Positions 1-8,376 of a stretch of 41,472 bases of DNA are shown here, piece by piece. The stretch lies in NCBI GenBank assembly GCA_024275485.1, contig JAJRZA010000094.1, positions 1 through 41,472 of the forward strand, in the 5' to 3' direction. Below the pieces are notes generated by a model that made no database searches, was not told the DNA's origin, and saw nothing but the letters and a program-made list of their open reading frames with translations. This stretch comes from Candidatus Krumholzibacteriota bacterium. GTDB lineage: Bacteria; Krumholzibacteriota; Krumholzibacteriia; LZORAL124-64-63. Each line of letters begins with the position of its first letter. The first letter of the stretch is position 1. Both the position numbers and the translations under genes were made by a program.

Positions 1-1222
1 AGTCACAAACATCGACCTTGAACGCTTCGAAGAGCGCGAAGGCGATCAATGCCGTGTAGTAGAACGCGGTGTTCTGCCGAAATCCCTTGAACGGAAGTTG
101 TTCGGCCATGAAGTCCTTCAAGGCCCGGTGTACCAACTCGTTAAAACCCCGACCGTGATAGCATCCGATCAGAGATGCTGCATCCAGCAGGTTCTCATCT
201 CCCGCGTCACGCAACAGGGTGTCAATCCTGTCGCCGGTGCCGATGTTGGTGTAGATCAGCGTATCGGGCCGAGCGAACTCAAGCAGGCGCTGCCGGTCTT
301 CGTATACCGGGCGGCAGAAAAGGGCGCGTCGTATGCGTTTCCAACTTCCGCGTTTGTCGCCGAACTCGAGATAACCCCACTCCTGCTGTTTGTTCCGGTG
401 GGTGCGCCATTGCCCGGCAGGACACCGCCCTATGTACTGTTTGATGTCCTTGTACAACTTGCCGCCGCTGAGATAGCCGACATTGATCTTCTCGTACAGG
501 GCGAAGAGTTTTTGATCGAAATAGCCGGTGTCCTGCCGGATCACGATGGGCACGTTCTTGTCGTACCGGCGCCTGATCAGGCTGACCATGTACGCGACCA
601 TCTTCCCGGTCGAGTCTTTGTGATTGCTGTGGTGACGGCCGGCGCGCAGAACCGCGTCGATGATGGTTCTCTTGTAGACCATCTGCAGCGGGGCAAAACC
701 TTTGACCTTCTTGTATGTAGGTTCCACGCCCTCCCTCTTGGGTGCGTCGTCGTTGTCCAGAACCATGACGTCCAGATCCAGGATGATGATCTTGGGCTTC
801 TCGAGACAGAGCCGCCAGATGAAAATCTCCTGCAGCAGTTTGCGGAGCAGCCAAATCCTGCCGAAGGTGAAGTTGCCGATGAACCGCTTGACCGCGTGGG
901 AGGAAATCAGATCTTCAGGGCGCCGCTCAATAGTGGCGGCGTATCCTGGGTCCTGCTTGAGGTCGTCGAATCGGGTGAGGTGGCGACTGGTGCCATCGAT
1001 GAAAAATAGAAGGATCTGGCGCAGACACTCCGATGCGGAGGCGCCTTTGCTGTTCTTACGAACATCGGTAAACCAGCGATCGGTGAATCTGGCCAGTCCG
1101 ATCTTGTCGATATACCGCGCAAACAGGAGCATGCCGGCGCGACTGGTCAGGTTGTCGCCGGTCAACTCAATGGCGGAAATTTGGGGGTGATTTGAATCTG
1201 AGGGTCGGCTATAATGGCTCAT
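1..1222 (-). CDS. IS1380-type transposase, 3' end beyond window
   Basis: DDE-type transposase of an insertion sequence, catalysing cut-and-paste movement. I translated the minus strand by hand: the frame is open from the ATG at 1222-1220 to the window edge (at least 407 codons). Visible stretches include DNLTSRAGMLLFARYIDKIG, the acidic strand ILDLDVMVLD and the second catalytic region VIRQDTGYFDQ, all typical of IS1380-family (DDE_Tnp_1-like) enzymes; the family runs to roughly 430-500 residues, so only the C-terminal end is missing. The start is supported by GGTGGAG about six bases upstream. That ribosome binding site lies in one arm of an 11-bp inverted repeat (see separate entry). No frameshift or stop is visible, so it may be active. 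The family call is from remembered motifs and no database was searched; the left end of the element is not in view. Confidence 0.85.
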   Translation of the reverse strand, partial: MSHYSRPSDSNHPQISAIELTGDNLTSRAGMLLFARYIDKIGLARFTDRWFTDVRKNSKGASASECLRQILLFFIDGTSRHLTRFDDLKQDPGYAATIERRPEDLISSHAVKRFIGNFTFGRIWLLRKLLQEIFIWRLCLEKPKIIILDLDVMVLDNDDAPKREGVEPTYKKVKGFAPLQMVYKRTIIDAVLRAGRHHSNHKDSTGKMVAYMVSLIRRRYDKNVPIVIRQDTGYFDQKLFALYEKINVGYLSGGKLYKDIKQYIGRCPAGQWRTHRNKQQEWGYLEFGDKRGSWKRIRRALFCRPVYEDRQRLLEFARPDTLIYTNIGTGDRIDTLLRDAGDENLLDAASLIGCYHGRGFNELVHRALKDFMAEQLPFKGFRQNTAFYYTALIAFALFEAFKVDVCD

Positions 1223-1225
1223 GGA

Positions 1226-1312
1226 ATCTCCACCTGTTGGGTTGTTGTTGGCAACCCGGCCAGGTTGCCGTATTTGCTTCGTTACAAATACATTACCCCG
1301 GCAGGTGGAGAT
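1226..1312 (-). promoter_or_regulatory. Structured transposase leader hiding the ribosome binding site
   Basis: The arms ATCTCCACCTG and CAGGTGGAGAT (1302-1312 and 1226-1236, read on the minus strand) are perfect 11-bp complements. Between them sit two further hairpins: GTATTTG/CAAATAC (1270-1276 with 1285-1291) and GGCAAC/GTTGCC (1250-1255 with 1264-1269). In the mRNA the 3' arm contains the transposase ribosome binding site, so a transcript covering the whole leader can fold it away. Sequestering the start this way in read-through transcripts is known from other insertion sequences such as IS10 and IS50; applying it here is inference. Confidence 0.6.
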
Positions 1313-1350
1313 CTTCAATACTTGGAATCGCTCAGTTTAGGTGTGGATAA
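1313..1350. mobile_element. Probable right end of the IS1380-type element
   Basis: The outer boundary of the insertion sequence should lie shortly beyond the leader. A segment reading CCTAAACTGAGCGATTCC on the minus strand ends near 1346 and is a plausible terminal inverted repeat. Its partner lies outside the window, so neither the exact end nor a target duplication can be proven. Confidence 0.35.
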
Positions 1351-1482
1351 TTTTTAATTAAACTGATTTTGAAACGGTTTTTCCTTTTTACCCTTGAACG
1401 ATTTTTTGCCGCAATTGGATCCTAATTGTGTGTTACAATCCCAAAAAATATGATGCCCATTTCAACACCCACCGGAGGCAAC

Positions 1483-3183
1483 ATGCGTCACCTTATAATA
1501 GTTTTTTCAATCATCATTTCCACAGCCTCCTGGGCCACCGCCCAACAAACCTTCACTAATATCACAGCCAGCGCCGGCATCTACGGCCAAAACGGCCTCG
1601 GCCACGCAGTCGGCTGGTGCGACTTTGATGGTGATGGCGACGAAGACCTGGCCTTCTCCAACCAATCCGGCCCCGGTTTCTGGTTTTACCGGAACAACGG
1701 TGATGAAACCTTCACCGATATCACTTCCGCACAGGGCCTCGCCGGACTCAGTGCCCGAAAAATTCTCTGGGGCGAGTTGACGGGCGACGAGCGCCCCGAT
1801 CTCATCCTGAGCCACAGTGGAATAGAGTTTTACCGCAACAACGAATCCGGTTTTAACGACATCACAAATTTCTCCGGTCTTTCCGGCACACCCAAAGGTT
1901 TGCTCGATGTGGATCGAGATGGAAAGCTGGACGTGCTGACCGACCTGTCGGATCAATTGCGCTGGCACCGAAACATGGGCCTGGGTTCCTTCGCCGGTGC
2001 TCAAATTGTGGGTGCGGCTCCCGACACCTGGACCACGGTCTGTTTCGATTACGATCTTGATGGTGACGTGGACATCTATGTGGGCACGTATGGCACTGGC
2101 GTCAATCAGTTGTTCCGGAACAATGGTGACGGCACCTTTGCCGAAGTGGCTGCCAGTGCCGGAGTCGCCTTCAACAACGCAACCCACGGATTGGCGGTGG
2201 GCGACTATGACAACGATGGCTGGCCAGACCTTTATCTCGGCGGCTATTCCAGTTTGCGTTGCCGCCTCTATCGCAACCTGGGAGATGGCACCTTCGCCGA
2301 TGTCACATCTGCCACCGGAACCCAGGGCCACAACGATACCCGCACCGTCAGCTTTGTCGACTACGACAACGATGGTTTCCTGGACATATTCTCCTCCCAT
2401 CACGATTTCTATTCCTACAGCAACACTATGCAACACAACAACGGCGATGGAACTTTCACCGAAACTGCGGTCAGTCTTGGACTCTCCGGCGAATTCATAG
2501 GCGACTATTTCGGAGTGGGCTGGGCCGATTGCAACGGTGATGGTGCCATGGACCTTTTTGCCGCCGGGCACATCGACAAGTACCGGCTTTTCCGCAACGA
2601 TGAAAACCCCGGCAATTCATTTTCGCTCCGTTTGATCGGCACCGAGAGCAACTTCTCTGCTCATGGCGCCCGAGTTGATTTGTATGCAGGGAATACTCAT
2701 CTGATGCGCCAGGTCATAACCGACAGCGGTCGCAACGATGGCCATTCCGCGGTGCTGCATTTTGGCCTGGCCCAGGCTACTTTCGTGGACAGTCTGATTG
2801 TGCACTGGCCCAACGGGATGGTTCAAAAAACCGGGGGGTATGAAGCCAACCAGCTGATCGATCTGGTTGAAGATGATGGTCTCAGTCCGGTGCCCCCGGG
2901 GGCCCTCGCCTGGGATATTTCCAACAGCCCCAATCCCTTCAATCCAATCACGGTGATCAGGTGTGAATTCCCATCCCAAACATCCGTCGCTGTGGTGGAA
3001 ATATTTGACACACGAGGCAGCCTCATGCGCCGATTGGTCCCGCAAGTTGTATCTGAAGGCGTTGCCCAGGTAACCTGGAACGGAATGGGATCCCATGGCG
3101 AGGCCTTGCCCAGTGGCACCTATCTGGCGCGACTCACCGGAGGTCCGGAACAGGTGACCACCAAGTTGATGCTGTTGCAGTAG
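1483..3183 (+). CDS. Secreted FG-GAP/VCBS repeat protein with ASPIC domain and FlgD-like tail
   Basis: A 566-residue exported protein of unknown partner. MRHLIIVFSIIISTASWATA is a clear signal peptide; I start at the ATG at 1483 because GGAGG lies five bases upstream and the in-frame extension to 1426 has no signal-like features. At least six calcium-loop FG-GAP/VCBS motifs follow (DFDGDGDEDL near residue 47, then DVDRDGKLDV, DYDLDGDVDI, DYDNDGWPDL, DYDNDGFLDI, DCNGDGAMDL), predicting a beta-propeller. SLIVHWPNGMVQ near residue 437 is the ASPIC/UnbV signature. The C-terminus starts with NSPNPFNP near residue 481 and has WNGMGSHGEALPSGTYLARL, a FlgD-like/type IX-style tail common in FCB-group secreted proteins. 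It stands alone between an IS element and a convergent zinc transporter operon whose end is eight bases away. Adhesion or polysaccharide binding is possible, but no enzymatic residues are visible. Confidence 0.9.
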   Translation: MRHLIIVFSIIISTASWATAQQTFTNITASAGIYGQNGLGHAVGWCDFDGDGDEDLAFSNQSGPGFWFYRNNGDETFTDITSAQGLAGLSARKILWGELTGDERPDLILSHSGIEFYRNNESGFNDITNFSGLSGTPKGLLDVDRDGKLDVLTDLSDQLRWHRNMGLGSFAGAQIVGAAPDTWTTVCFDYDLDGDVDIYVGTYGTGVNQLFRNNGDGTFAEVAASAGVAFNNATHGLAVGDYDNDGWPDLYLGGYSSLRCRLYRNLGDGTFADVTSATGTQGHNDTRTVSFVDYDNDGFLDIFSSHHDFYSYSNTMQHNNGDGTFTETAVSLGLSGEFIGDYFGVGWADCNGDGAMDLFAAGHIDKYRLFRNDENPGNSFSLRLIGTESNFSAHGARVDLYAGNTHLMRQVITDSGRNDGHSAVLHFGLAQATFVDSLIVHWPNGMVQKTGGYEANQLIDLVEDDGLSPVPPGALAWDISNSPNPFNPITVIRCEFPSQTSVAVVEIFDTRGSLMRRLVPQVVSEGVAQVTWNGMGSHGEALPSGTYLARLTGGPEQVTTKLMLLQ

Positions 3184-3191
3184 AGTTGGGA

Positions 3192-4076
3192 TCAGCGCCT
3201 GCTGCGAACAAATGCGGTGACGAAATAGGCCATACCGGTCAACAAAATCGTCACCGCCCCACTGGGCAAGTCCGGGCCATAACTAAGGGCCAAACCACCG
3301 GTGGTCATGGCCAGGCAAATCAACACAGCCATACCCATCATCTTCCACAAATCCCGCGCAAATAGATTGGCCATGGCAGCAGGCAAAGTCAGCAAGGCAA
3401 TCACCAGAATAATCCCCACCACCGAGACAAGAAGCACTACCGTCAGCGCGGTTAATCCCAGCAAAAGGAAATGGAAGCGGTTGACATGCACTCCACGCAG
3501 GGTGGCGAATTCAGTGTCGAAACAAACGGCCAGCAATTGCTTGTGAAACAAGCCCACACAGATTATTACCACCACATCCAAGGCCAAGATCAGCCAGATG
3601 TCAGCCTGGGTCACCATCAGGATGTTGCCAAACAAATAGCTCATCAGATCGGTGGCGTAACCGGGGGTCATGCTGATAAAGACAATTCCCAGGGCCATAC
3701 CCATGGCCCAGACAGCCCCGATAACTGTGTCTTCACGCTGCTTCAAATTCAAGCTGACCCAACCGATGATGCCGGCAGCCAACAATGCCGCCACCACGGC
3801 TCCAATCATGGGCGAAAGCCAGGTCACTCCATGGACCACTTGCATGTAGTGCACAAAGCCCAGGCCAGCCAGGACCGTATGAGCAATGCCGCCGGCAATG
3901 TAACTGATGCGTCGGATGACAACGAAACTGCCAACAACTCCGCAAGGGATGCTCACAAGTGCCCCAGCCAATAGGGCCAGTTGCAGGAATTCATGTTGGC
4001 CCAGAGCCTGGAAAAAATCGCTCATGAGGGCAGGGAAGAGTGGAGGGATGGTGGCTGGCGATAATGCTAGGAACAT
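3192..4076 (-). CDS. znuB: Zinc/manganese ABC transporter permease
   Basis: Inner-membrane permease of an ABC-3 family metal importer, 294 residues with about eight hydrophobic segments. The stretch GVVGSFVVIRRISYIAGGIAH is characteristic of ZnuB/MntB proteins. The ATG at 4076 is preceded by GGAGGG at good spacing and overlaps the ATP-binding gene by 10 bp; the in-frame ATG at 4025 lacks such a site. It is the last gene of the minus-strand order substrate-binding protein, ATPase, permease. Zinc is favoured over manganese because of the His-rich loop in the binding protein. I see no regulator gene or convincing Zur operator nearby. Confidence 0.92.
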   Translation of the reverse strand: MFLALSPATIPPLFPALMSDFFQALGQHEFLQLALLAGALVSIPCGVVGSFVVIRRISYIAGGIAHTVLAGLGFVHYMQVVHGVTWLSPMIGAVVAALLAAGIIGWVSLNLKQREDTVIGAVWAMGMALGIVFISMTPGYATDLMSYLFGNILMVTQADIWLILALDVVVIICVGLFHKQLLAVCFDTEFATLRGVHVNRFHFLLLGLTALTVVLLVSVVGIILVIALLTLPAAMANLFARDLWKMMGMAVLICLAMTTGGLALSYGPDLPSGAVTILLTGMAYFVTAFVRSRR

Positions 4077-4828
4077 TCGTGCCCTCCATCACTGCAGCGA
4101 TGATCGTGCCGGACCAAGCGCATGTCGCTTCCATATAGGTCGGCGATGACCTCGCCGGTGATGGCGCTGGTGGGGTGGATGACCACATCGTGGCCCACGC
4201 AAATCACACTCTTGACAAATCCTGAGACAAAACCCAGGTCGTGGGAAACCAGCACGATGGTGCGGTCCTTGTTGAGTTCCTGCAGCAGCCGGTAGAAACC
4301 TTCTTCCACATGGGCGTCGAGCCCGGCAGTTGGTTCGTCCAGAAGCAGCAGATCAGGTTGCCCGGTCAGGGCTCTGGCAATGAGAACTCTTTGTTTTTGT
4401 CCGCCACTCAGGGAAGCAAAATGTTCATCGCGACGCTCGGATAAACCAACTTCATCGAGGGCCTTGATGGCAGCTTCCTTGTCCTTCCCCGACCAGAAGC
4501 CAAAAGGACGGGCATTGCCCAGGCGTCCCATCAGGGCCACATCGATGGCGCTGACAGGGAAAAGCGGATCCAGTTTGGGATGTTGGGGAACGTAGCCGAT
4601 GCGCCGACGACTGTGTTTGGGCGATTGTCCATAAACTTCAATTTTCCCCCTGGTTGGCTGCAACAACCCCAGGGCCAAACGCAACAGGGTCGTTTTGCCG
4701 CTGCCGTTGGGTCCTACCACGCAAACAAAATCACCTTCGGGAACCGCAATATTCACCCCACTGAAAACCGATCTGCTGTCGTAGCCGAAATGCAGGTCGG
4801 TGCATTGAATGACGGGAGCGGTTCTCAT
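4067..4828 (-). CDS. znuC: Zinc/manganese ABC transporter ATP-binding protein
   Basis: Cytoplasmic ATPase that powers the importer, 253 residues. Walker A GPNGSGKTT is at residues 39-47, the signature LSGGQKQRV near 141, and Walker B LLLLDEPTAGLD follows; the switch histidine is in VLVSHD. The start is supported by AGGAAAATGA just upstream and overlaps the end of the binding-protein gene by four bases, so the genes are translationally coupled. The short tail is rich in His and Cys (RHDHRCSDGGHEC), which could bind metal, although part of it is forced by the 10-bp overlap with the permease start. Confidence 0.93.
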   Translation of the reverse strand: MRTAPVIQCTDLHFGYDSRSVFSGVNIAVPEGDFVCVVGPNGSGKTTLLRLALGLLQPTRGKIEVYGQSPKHSRRRIGYVPQHPKLDPLFPVSAIDVALMGRLGNARPFGFWSGKDKEAAIKALDEVGLSERRDEHFASLSGGQKQRVLIARALTGQPDLLLLDEPTAGLDAHVEEGFYRLLQELNKDRTIVLVSHDLGFVSGFVKSVICVGHDVVIHPTSAITGEVIADLYGSDMRLVRHDHRCSDGGHECS

Positions 4829-5721
4829 TTCATTTTCCTGGATAAGGTGGCCGCCAAAGTCCTGGCAATGTGCAGCAGGTTTTCATCGTACTGAACGGCG
4901 AGCGGATCGAGAACCAAAATTTCCACACCGGTGGCCTGGGCGATGGCGCCGGCTGACTTTTTGCTGAACTGCGGTTGCACAATGATGGCCCGGGCGTGGT
5001 CCTGGTTGATTTTGTCGATGACCTGGGCCAGTTGCCGGGGACCGGGTTCGTGGCCATCGATTTCCACCGCAATTTGATGCAGACCGAAGGCCTTGGCAAA
5101 GTGCCCGTAAGCCGGATGGAAGACATAAAAGGTTTGTCCGCGCACCGGGGACAGAACTGTGGAGATTTCATTCTGCAAGGCCTGGAGCTTTATTTTGAGG
5201 GCGGACGTGCGGCTTTGAAAGAGTGCGGACTGTTGCGGCGCCAACTCGGCCAAGACGCGGCCGATGGTATCGGCCATGGCCATGGCTTGAGCGGGATCCA
5301 GCCAGGTGTGTGGGTCAAGTCCGTGGGAATGATCGTGGTTTTGGTGGTCGGGACCCTGGGGCCGGAGACCAAAAATAGGCGGAGAATCATGGGCCGCGGC
5401 AATGCGAGGCAACAATCCCCGCTCAAACGGCACCCCTGAACTGAAAAAAGCCGCTGCGCCCTGCAAGCGCGCCATTTGCTTGGCCGTGGGCTGGAAAGTG
5501 GCGGGAGAGTGCCCAGGGCCCACCAGGGCTTCGACGGAAACCTCGTTCCCCCCGATTTGCTCCACAAACCAGATCTGGGGCAGGATGCTGACCATCACCG
5601 AAAGCTTATTTTCGGCCCTGGCCGCAGTCACTGGCAGCAAAGATGACAAGAAGACCACCAACACCAACAGAACGCTGGCGCTGATTCGAGTCAAAACATT
5701 GAATGCCAAGGTTTTCTTCAT
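4825..5721 (-). CDS. znuA: Zinc ABC transporter substrate-binding protein
   Basis: Periplasmic metal-binding protein of the cluster A-1 (ZnuA/TroA) family, 298 residues from the ATG at 5721. An N-terminal hydrophobic signal ends in AARA/EN, a signal peptidase I site rather than a lipobox. Metal ligands are suggested by the His-rich loop NHDHSHGLDPHTWLDP and later by FHPAYGHFAKAFG; GPGHSPATFQP is the first ligand region. A longer TTG start at 5757 is possible but would bury the signal peptide. It is the first gene of the operon, with its promoter in the 190-bp region shared with the divergent aldolase gene. The His-rich loop argues for zinc. Confidence 0.92.
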   Translation of the reverse strand: MKKTLAFNVLTRISASVLLVLVVFLSSLLPVTAARAENKLSVMVSILPQIWFVEQIGGNEVSVEALVGPGHSPATFQPTAKQMARLQGAAAFFSSGVPFERGLLPRIAAAHDSPPIFGLRPQGPDHQNHDHSHGLDPHTWLDPAQAMAMADTIGRVLAELAPQQSALFQSRTSALKIKLQALQNEISTVLSPVRGQTFYVFHPAYGHFAKAFGLHQIAVEIDGHEPGPRQLAQVIDKINQDHARAIIVQPQFSKKSAGAIAQATGVEILVLDPLAVQYDENLLHIARTLAATLSRKMK

Positions 5722-5913
5722 GGAATGCCATGATAACCTTTCGACGGACCCGCGCAATCAGAATCCGCATTTCATTCTTTTTTTCGCTGGTACCGGACGC
5801 TCCCTTGGTTTAGCTTGGCAAGGTAGTATTTGCGTCCCAAATGGCGAACCGCCGGGTGTCTGAATTTTGCCCCACCGGCGCGGAGTTTAGTCTGTTCAAC
5901 AAAGGAGACAATC

Positions 5914-6930
5914 ATGCCTTTGATCCCCATGCGCGTCATGCTCGACCACGCCGCCGAAAATGATTACGGCGTCGGTGCCTTCAATGTCAATAATATGGAA
6001 CAGATCCAGGCCATCATGATGGCCGCCACCGAGACCAACAGCCCGGTTATCGTTCAGGCCAGTCGTGGTGCCCGTTCCTACTCCCAGGATAATTACCTGC
6101 GCCACTTGATGCTGGCTGCGGCCGAATTGAACCCCAACATTCCCATCGCCATGCACCAGGATCACGGCAACAGCCCCGAAACCTGCTTCAGCGCCATCGA
6201 CCAGGGATTCACTTCCGTCATGATGGACGGCTCCCTGCAGGCCGACGGCAAGAGCCCCAGCAGTTACGATTACAATGTCGACGTGACCCGCCAGGTTGTG
6301 GCCAAAGCCCATTCTCTGGGTGTGACCGTGGAAGCGGAGATCGGTTGCCTCGGTGGCATCGAAGACGGTCATGGCGCCGGTCTCAGTGAAGACGAAGCAG
6401 CCGATCACCTCACCGACCCCGATGAGGCCGAACGTTTTGTGGGTGACACCAATTGCGACGCCCTGGCTGTGGCCATCGGCACCAGCCACGGGGCCTACAA
6501 GTTCAAGGTCAAACCCACCGGCGACGTGCTGAAAATGAACCTCATCGAAGAAATCCATCGTCGTCTGCCCAACACCCACCTGGTGATGCACGGTAGTAGC
6601 TCGGTGCCTCGCGAATTGTTGGATATCATCAATAATTATGGTGGCGAGATGAAGGATAGTTACGGCGTGCCTGTGGAAGCCATTCAACGCGGCATCAAGA
6701 ACGGTGTTCGAAAAATCAATGTCGACACCGACAACCGGCTGGCCATTACCGGCGCCATCCGCAAGGTTTTTGCCGAGCAGCCGGACAAGTTCGACCCTCG
6801 CGATTACCTGAAACCCGCCCGCATCGCCATGGCAGAAGTGGTCAAGGCCCGCATGATTTCCTTCGGGCAGGCCGGCTGGGCGGACAAGGTGCCTACCAAA
6901 ACCCTTGAAGACATGGCCAAGCTCTACTAG
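5914..6930 (+). CDS. fba: Class II fructose-bisphosphate aldolase, Calvin-cycle subtype
   Basis: Zinc-dependent aldolase that interconverts fructose 1,6-bisphosphate with dihydroxyacetone phosphate and glyceraldehyde 3-phosphate; 338 residues. [12 protein letters not shown], the zinc-site stretch AMHQDHGNS, the acidic [32 protein letters not shown] and the phosphate-binding [12 protein letters not shown] are all present. The insert [19 protein letters not shown] marks the CbbA-like class II subtype, which does not by itself imply carbon fixation. The ATG at 5914 follows AAAGGAG by seven bases; upstream in-frame sequence looks non-coding. It is 21 bases upstream of glycine C-acetyltransferase and probably cotranscribed. 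Confidence 0.95.
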   Translation: MPLIPMRVMLDHAAENDYGVGAFNVNNMEQIQAIMMAATETNSPVIVQASRGARSYSQDNYLRHLMLAAAELNPNIPIAMHQDHGNSPETCFSAIDQGFTSVMMDGSLQADGKSPSSYDYNVDVTRQVVAKAHSLGVTVEAEIGCLGGIEDGHGAGLSEDEAADHLTDPDEAERFVGDTNCDALAVAIGTSHGAYKFKVKPTGDVLKMNLIEEIHRRLPNTHLVMHGSSSVPRELLDIINNYGGEMKDSYGVPVEAIQRGIKNGVRKINVDTDNRLAITGAIRKVFAEQPDKFDPRDYLKPARIAMAEVVKARMISFGQAGWADKVPTKTLEDMAKLY

Positions 6931-6951
6931 GAGCCATACCAGGAGAAATGA

Positions 6952-8151
6952 ATGTACGGAAAATTTGGTGAGACGCTGCGCCGCGAACTGGACAGCATTC
7001 GTGAGCAGGGGCTCTACAAAGAGGAACGCCTGCTCGAATCCCCCAAGGGGGCCGAGATCACCGTGGGCGGCAAGAAGGTTCTCAACTTTTGCGCCAACAA
7101 CTATCTCGGCCTGGCGTCGGATCCGAGGGTGGTGGCCGCCGCCCGCAAGACCCTCGACCAATGGGGATATGGCCTCAGCTCGGTGCGCTTTATCTGTGGC
7201 ACGACCACGCTGCACAAACAGCTGGAAGCCGAGCTCAGCGATTTCCTGGGCATGGAAGACACCATTCTTTACGCTGCCGCATTTGATGCCAACGGCGGGG
7301 TGTTTGAACCGCTGCTGGACAAAAACAGCGCCATCATCACCGATCAGCTGAATCACGCTTCGATCATCGATGGAGTTCGTCTGGCCAAGGCGCGTCGGTA
7401 CATTTATGACCATCTGGACATGAATCATCTGGAAAGCCAGCTGCGTGAGGCGGCCGATGCCGAGTTCCGGCTCATTGTCACCGATGGCGTCTTCAGCATG
7501 GATTGTGATCCCGCTCCATTGAACGACATCTGCGACCTGGCCGACAAGCACCAGGCCATGGTGCTGGTGGACGACAGTCATGCCACTGGTTTTGTCGGCC
7601 CCACCGGTCGGGGCACTCCCGAAGCCTTTGGGGTCACGGACCGGGTGGACATCATCACCTCGACCCTGGGCAAAGCCCTCGGTGGAGCCTTGGGCGGGTT
7701 CACCAGTGGTCGCAAGGAGATCATTGAGTGGCTGCGACAGAAGAGCCGGCCCTATCTGTTCAGCAATTCGGTGCCCATGATGATTTGTGGTGCGGCCATG
7801 GAAGTCTTGCGCATTCTGCGTGAAGATCCCGAGCCTTTGCAGAAGTTGAATAGCAACCAGAGACGGCTGCGTCAGGGATTGTGTGATTTGGGTTTCACGG
7901 TGAACAAATGCGATCACGCCATCATCCCGGTGATGTTCGGGCATCATGAAAATGACGCCGTGATGGCTCAGGGTATTGCCTCTGATTTGCTGGACGAAGG
8001 CATTTATTGCATTGGTTTCAGTTTTCCGGTGGTGCCCAGAGGCATGGCTCGGATTCGTCTGCAGGCTTCGGCTGCCCATTCGGATGAGCAGATTGATCGC
8101 TGTTTGGCGGCTTTCGAGAAGGTGGGCCGAAAACACGGGGCGCTCGGATAG
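6952..8151 (+). CDS. kbl: Glycine C-acetyltransferase (2-amino-3-ketobutyrate CoA ligase)
   Basis: PLP enzyme of the alpha-oxoamine synthase family that splits 2-amino-3-ketobutyrate with CoA into glycine and acetyl-CoA, the second step of threonine breakdown. Its 399 residues match the family length. The cofactor lysine is K241 in TSTLGKALGGALGG, and NNYLGLASDPRV, GLSSVRFICGT and DDSHATGFVGPTGRGT are diagnostic and favour Kbl over BioF or HemA. AGGAGA precedes the ATG. No threonine dehydrogenase gene is adjacent, so the substrate must come from a gene elsewhere. Confidence 0.94.
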   Translation: MYGKFGETLRRELDSIREQGLYKEERLLESPKGAEITVGGKKVLNFCANNYLGLASDPRVVAAARKTLDQWGYGLSSVRFICGTTTLHKQLEAELSDFLGMEDTILYAAAFDANGGVFEPLLDKNSAIITDQLNHASIIDGVRLAKARRYIYDHLDMNHLESQLREAADAEFRLIVTDGVFSMDCDPAPLNDICDLADKHQAMVLVDDSHATGFVGPTGRGTPEAFGVTDRVDIITSTLGKALGGALGGFTSGRKEIIEWLRQKSRPYLFSNSVPMMICGAAMEVLRILREDPEPLQKLNSNQRRLRQGLCDLGFTVNKCDHAIIPVMFGHHENDAVMAQGIASDLLDEGIYCIGFSFPVVPRGMARIRLQASAAHSDEQIDRCLAAFEKVGRKHGALG

Positions 8152-8211
8152 TTTGCCGGACTAAAATATATCCGGCAATTCATCCGGCAATTCATCCGGC
8201 AAATTCATCCG
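8152..8211. repeat. Tandem 12-bp repeat with competing hairpin partner
   Basis: The unit ATCCGGCAATTC occurs at 8170-8181 and 8182-8193, again with one extra A at 8194-8206, and as a partial copy at 8207-8211. TTTGCCGGA at 8152-8160, directly after the kbl stop, can pair with TCCGGCAA in any of the three copies, giving alternative hairpins. There is no T run, so it is not a standard terminator. Confidence 0.75.
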
Positions 8212-8227
8212 ACCATTGCACTCTTCT

Positions 8228-8255
8228 TTGCGTTTTAAGAATAAATGACTATACT
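8228..8255 (+). promoter_or_regulatory. Candidate sigma70-type promoter for fusA
   Basis: TTGCGT (8228-8233) and TATACT (8250-8255) are separated by 16 bp. A start near 8262 would leave a leader of about 115 bases before the EF-G start codon. Confidence 0.5.
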
Positions 8256-8376
8256 TCGCCCGAACCGCGTCTGTGAACCGCACCTTGGGGGTGAGGGCAG
8301 GCGTGTGTTTTTTATGCGTCGAAAGCGCGTTGACCAACGGCAGGGGCAGTAATCTGTCGCAAAAAGGATGAAGGCT

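Noticed and set aside
98-1009. Open frame of 303 codons on the plus strand
   Set aside because: It is the antisense shadow of the transposase, whose minus-strand frame has clear family motifs.
1426-1482. Longer N-terminus of the FG-GAP protein
   Set aside because: The extra 19 residues precede a perfect signal peptide and GGAGG site at the ATG at 1483.
5896-8136. Very long minus-strand open frame of 746 codons
   Set aside because: It lies opposite fba and kbl, both well recognised; its translation is a His/Gln/Gly-rich antisense product with no domain.
8170-8211. CRISPR-like direct repeats
   Set aside because: The units are 12 bp and directly adjacent without spacers, so this is a simple tandem repeat.
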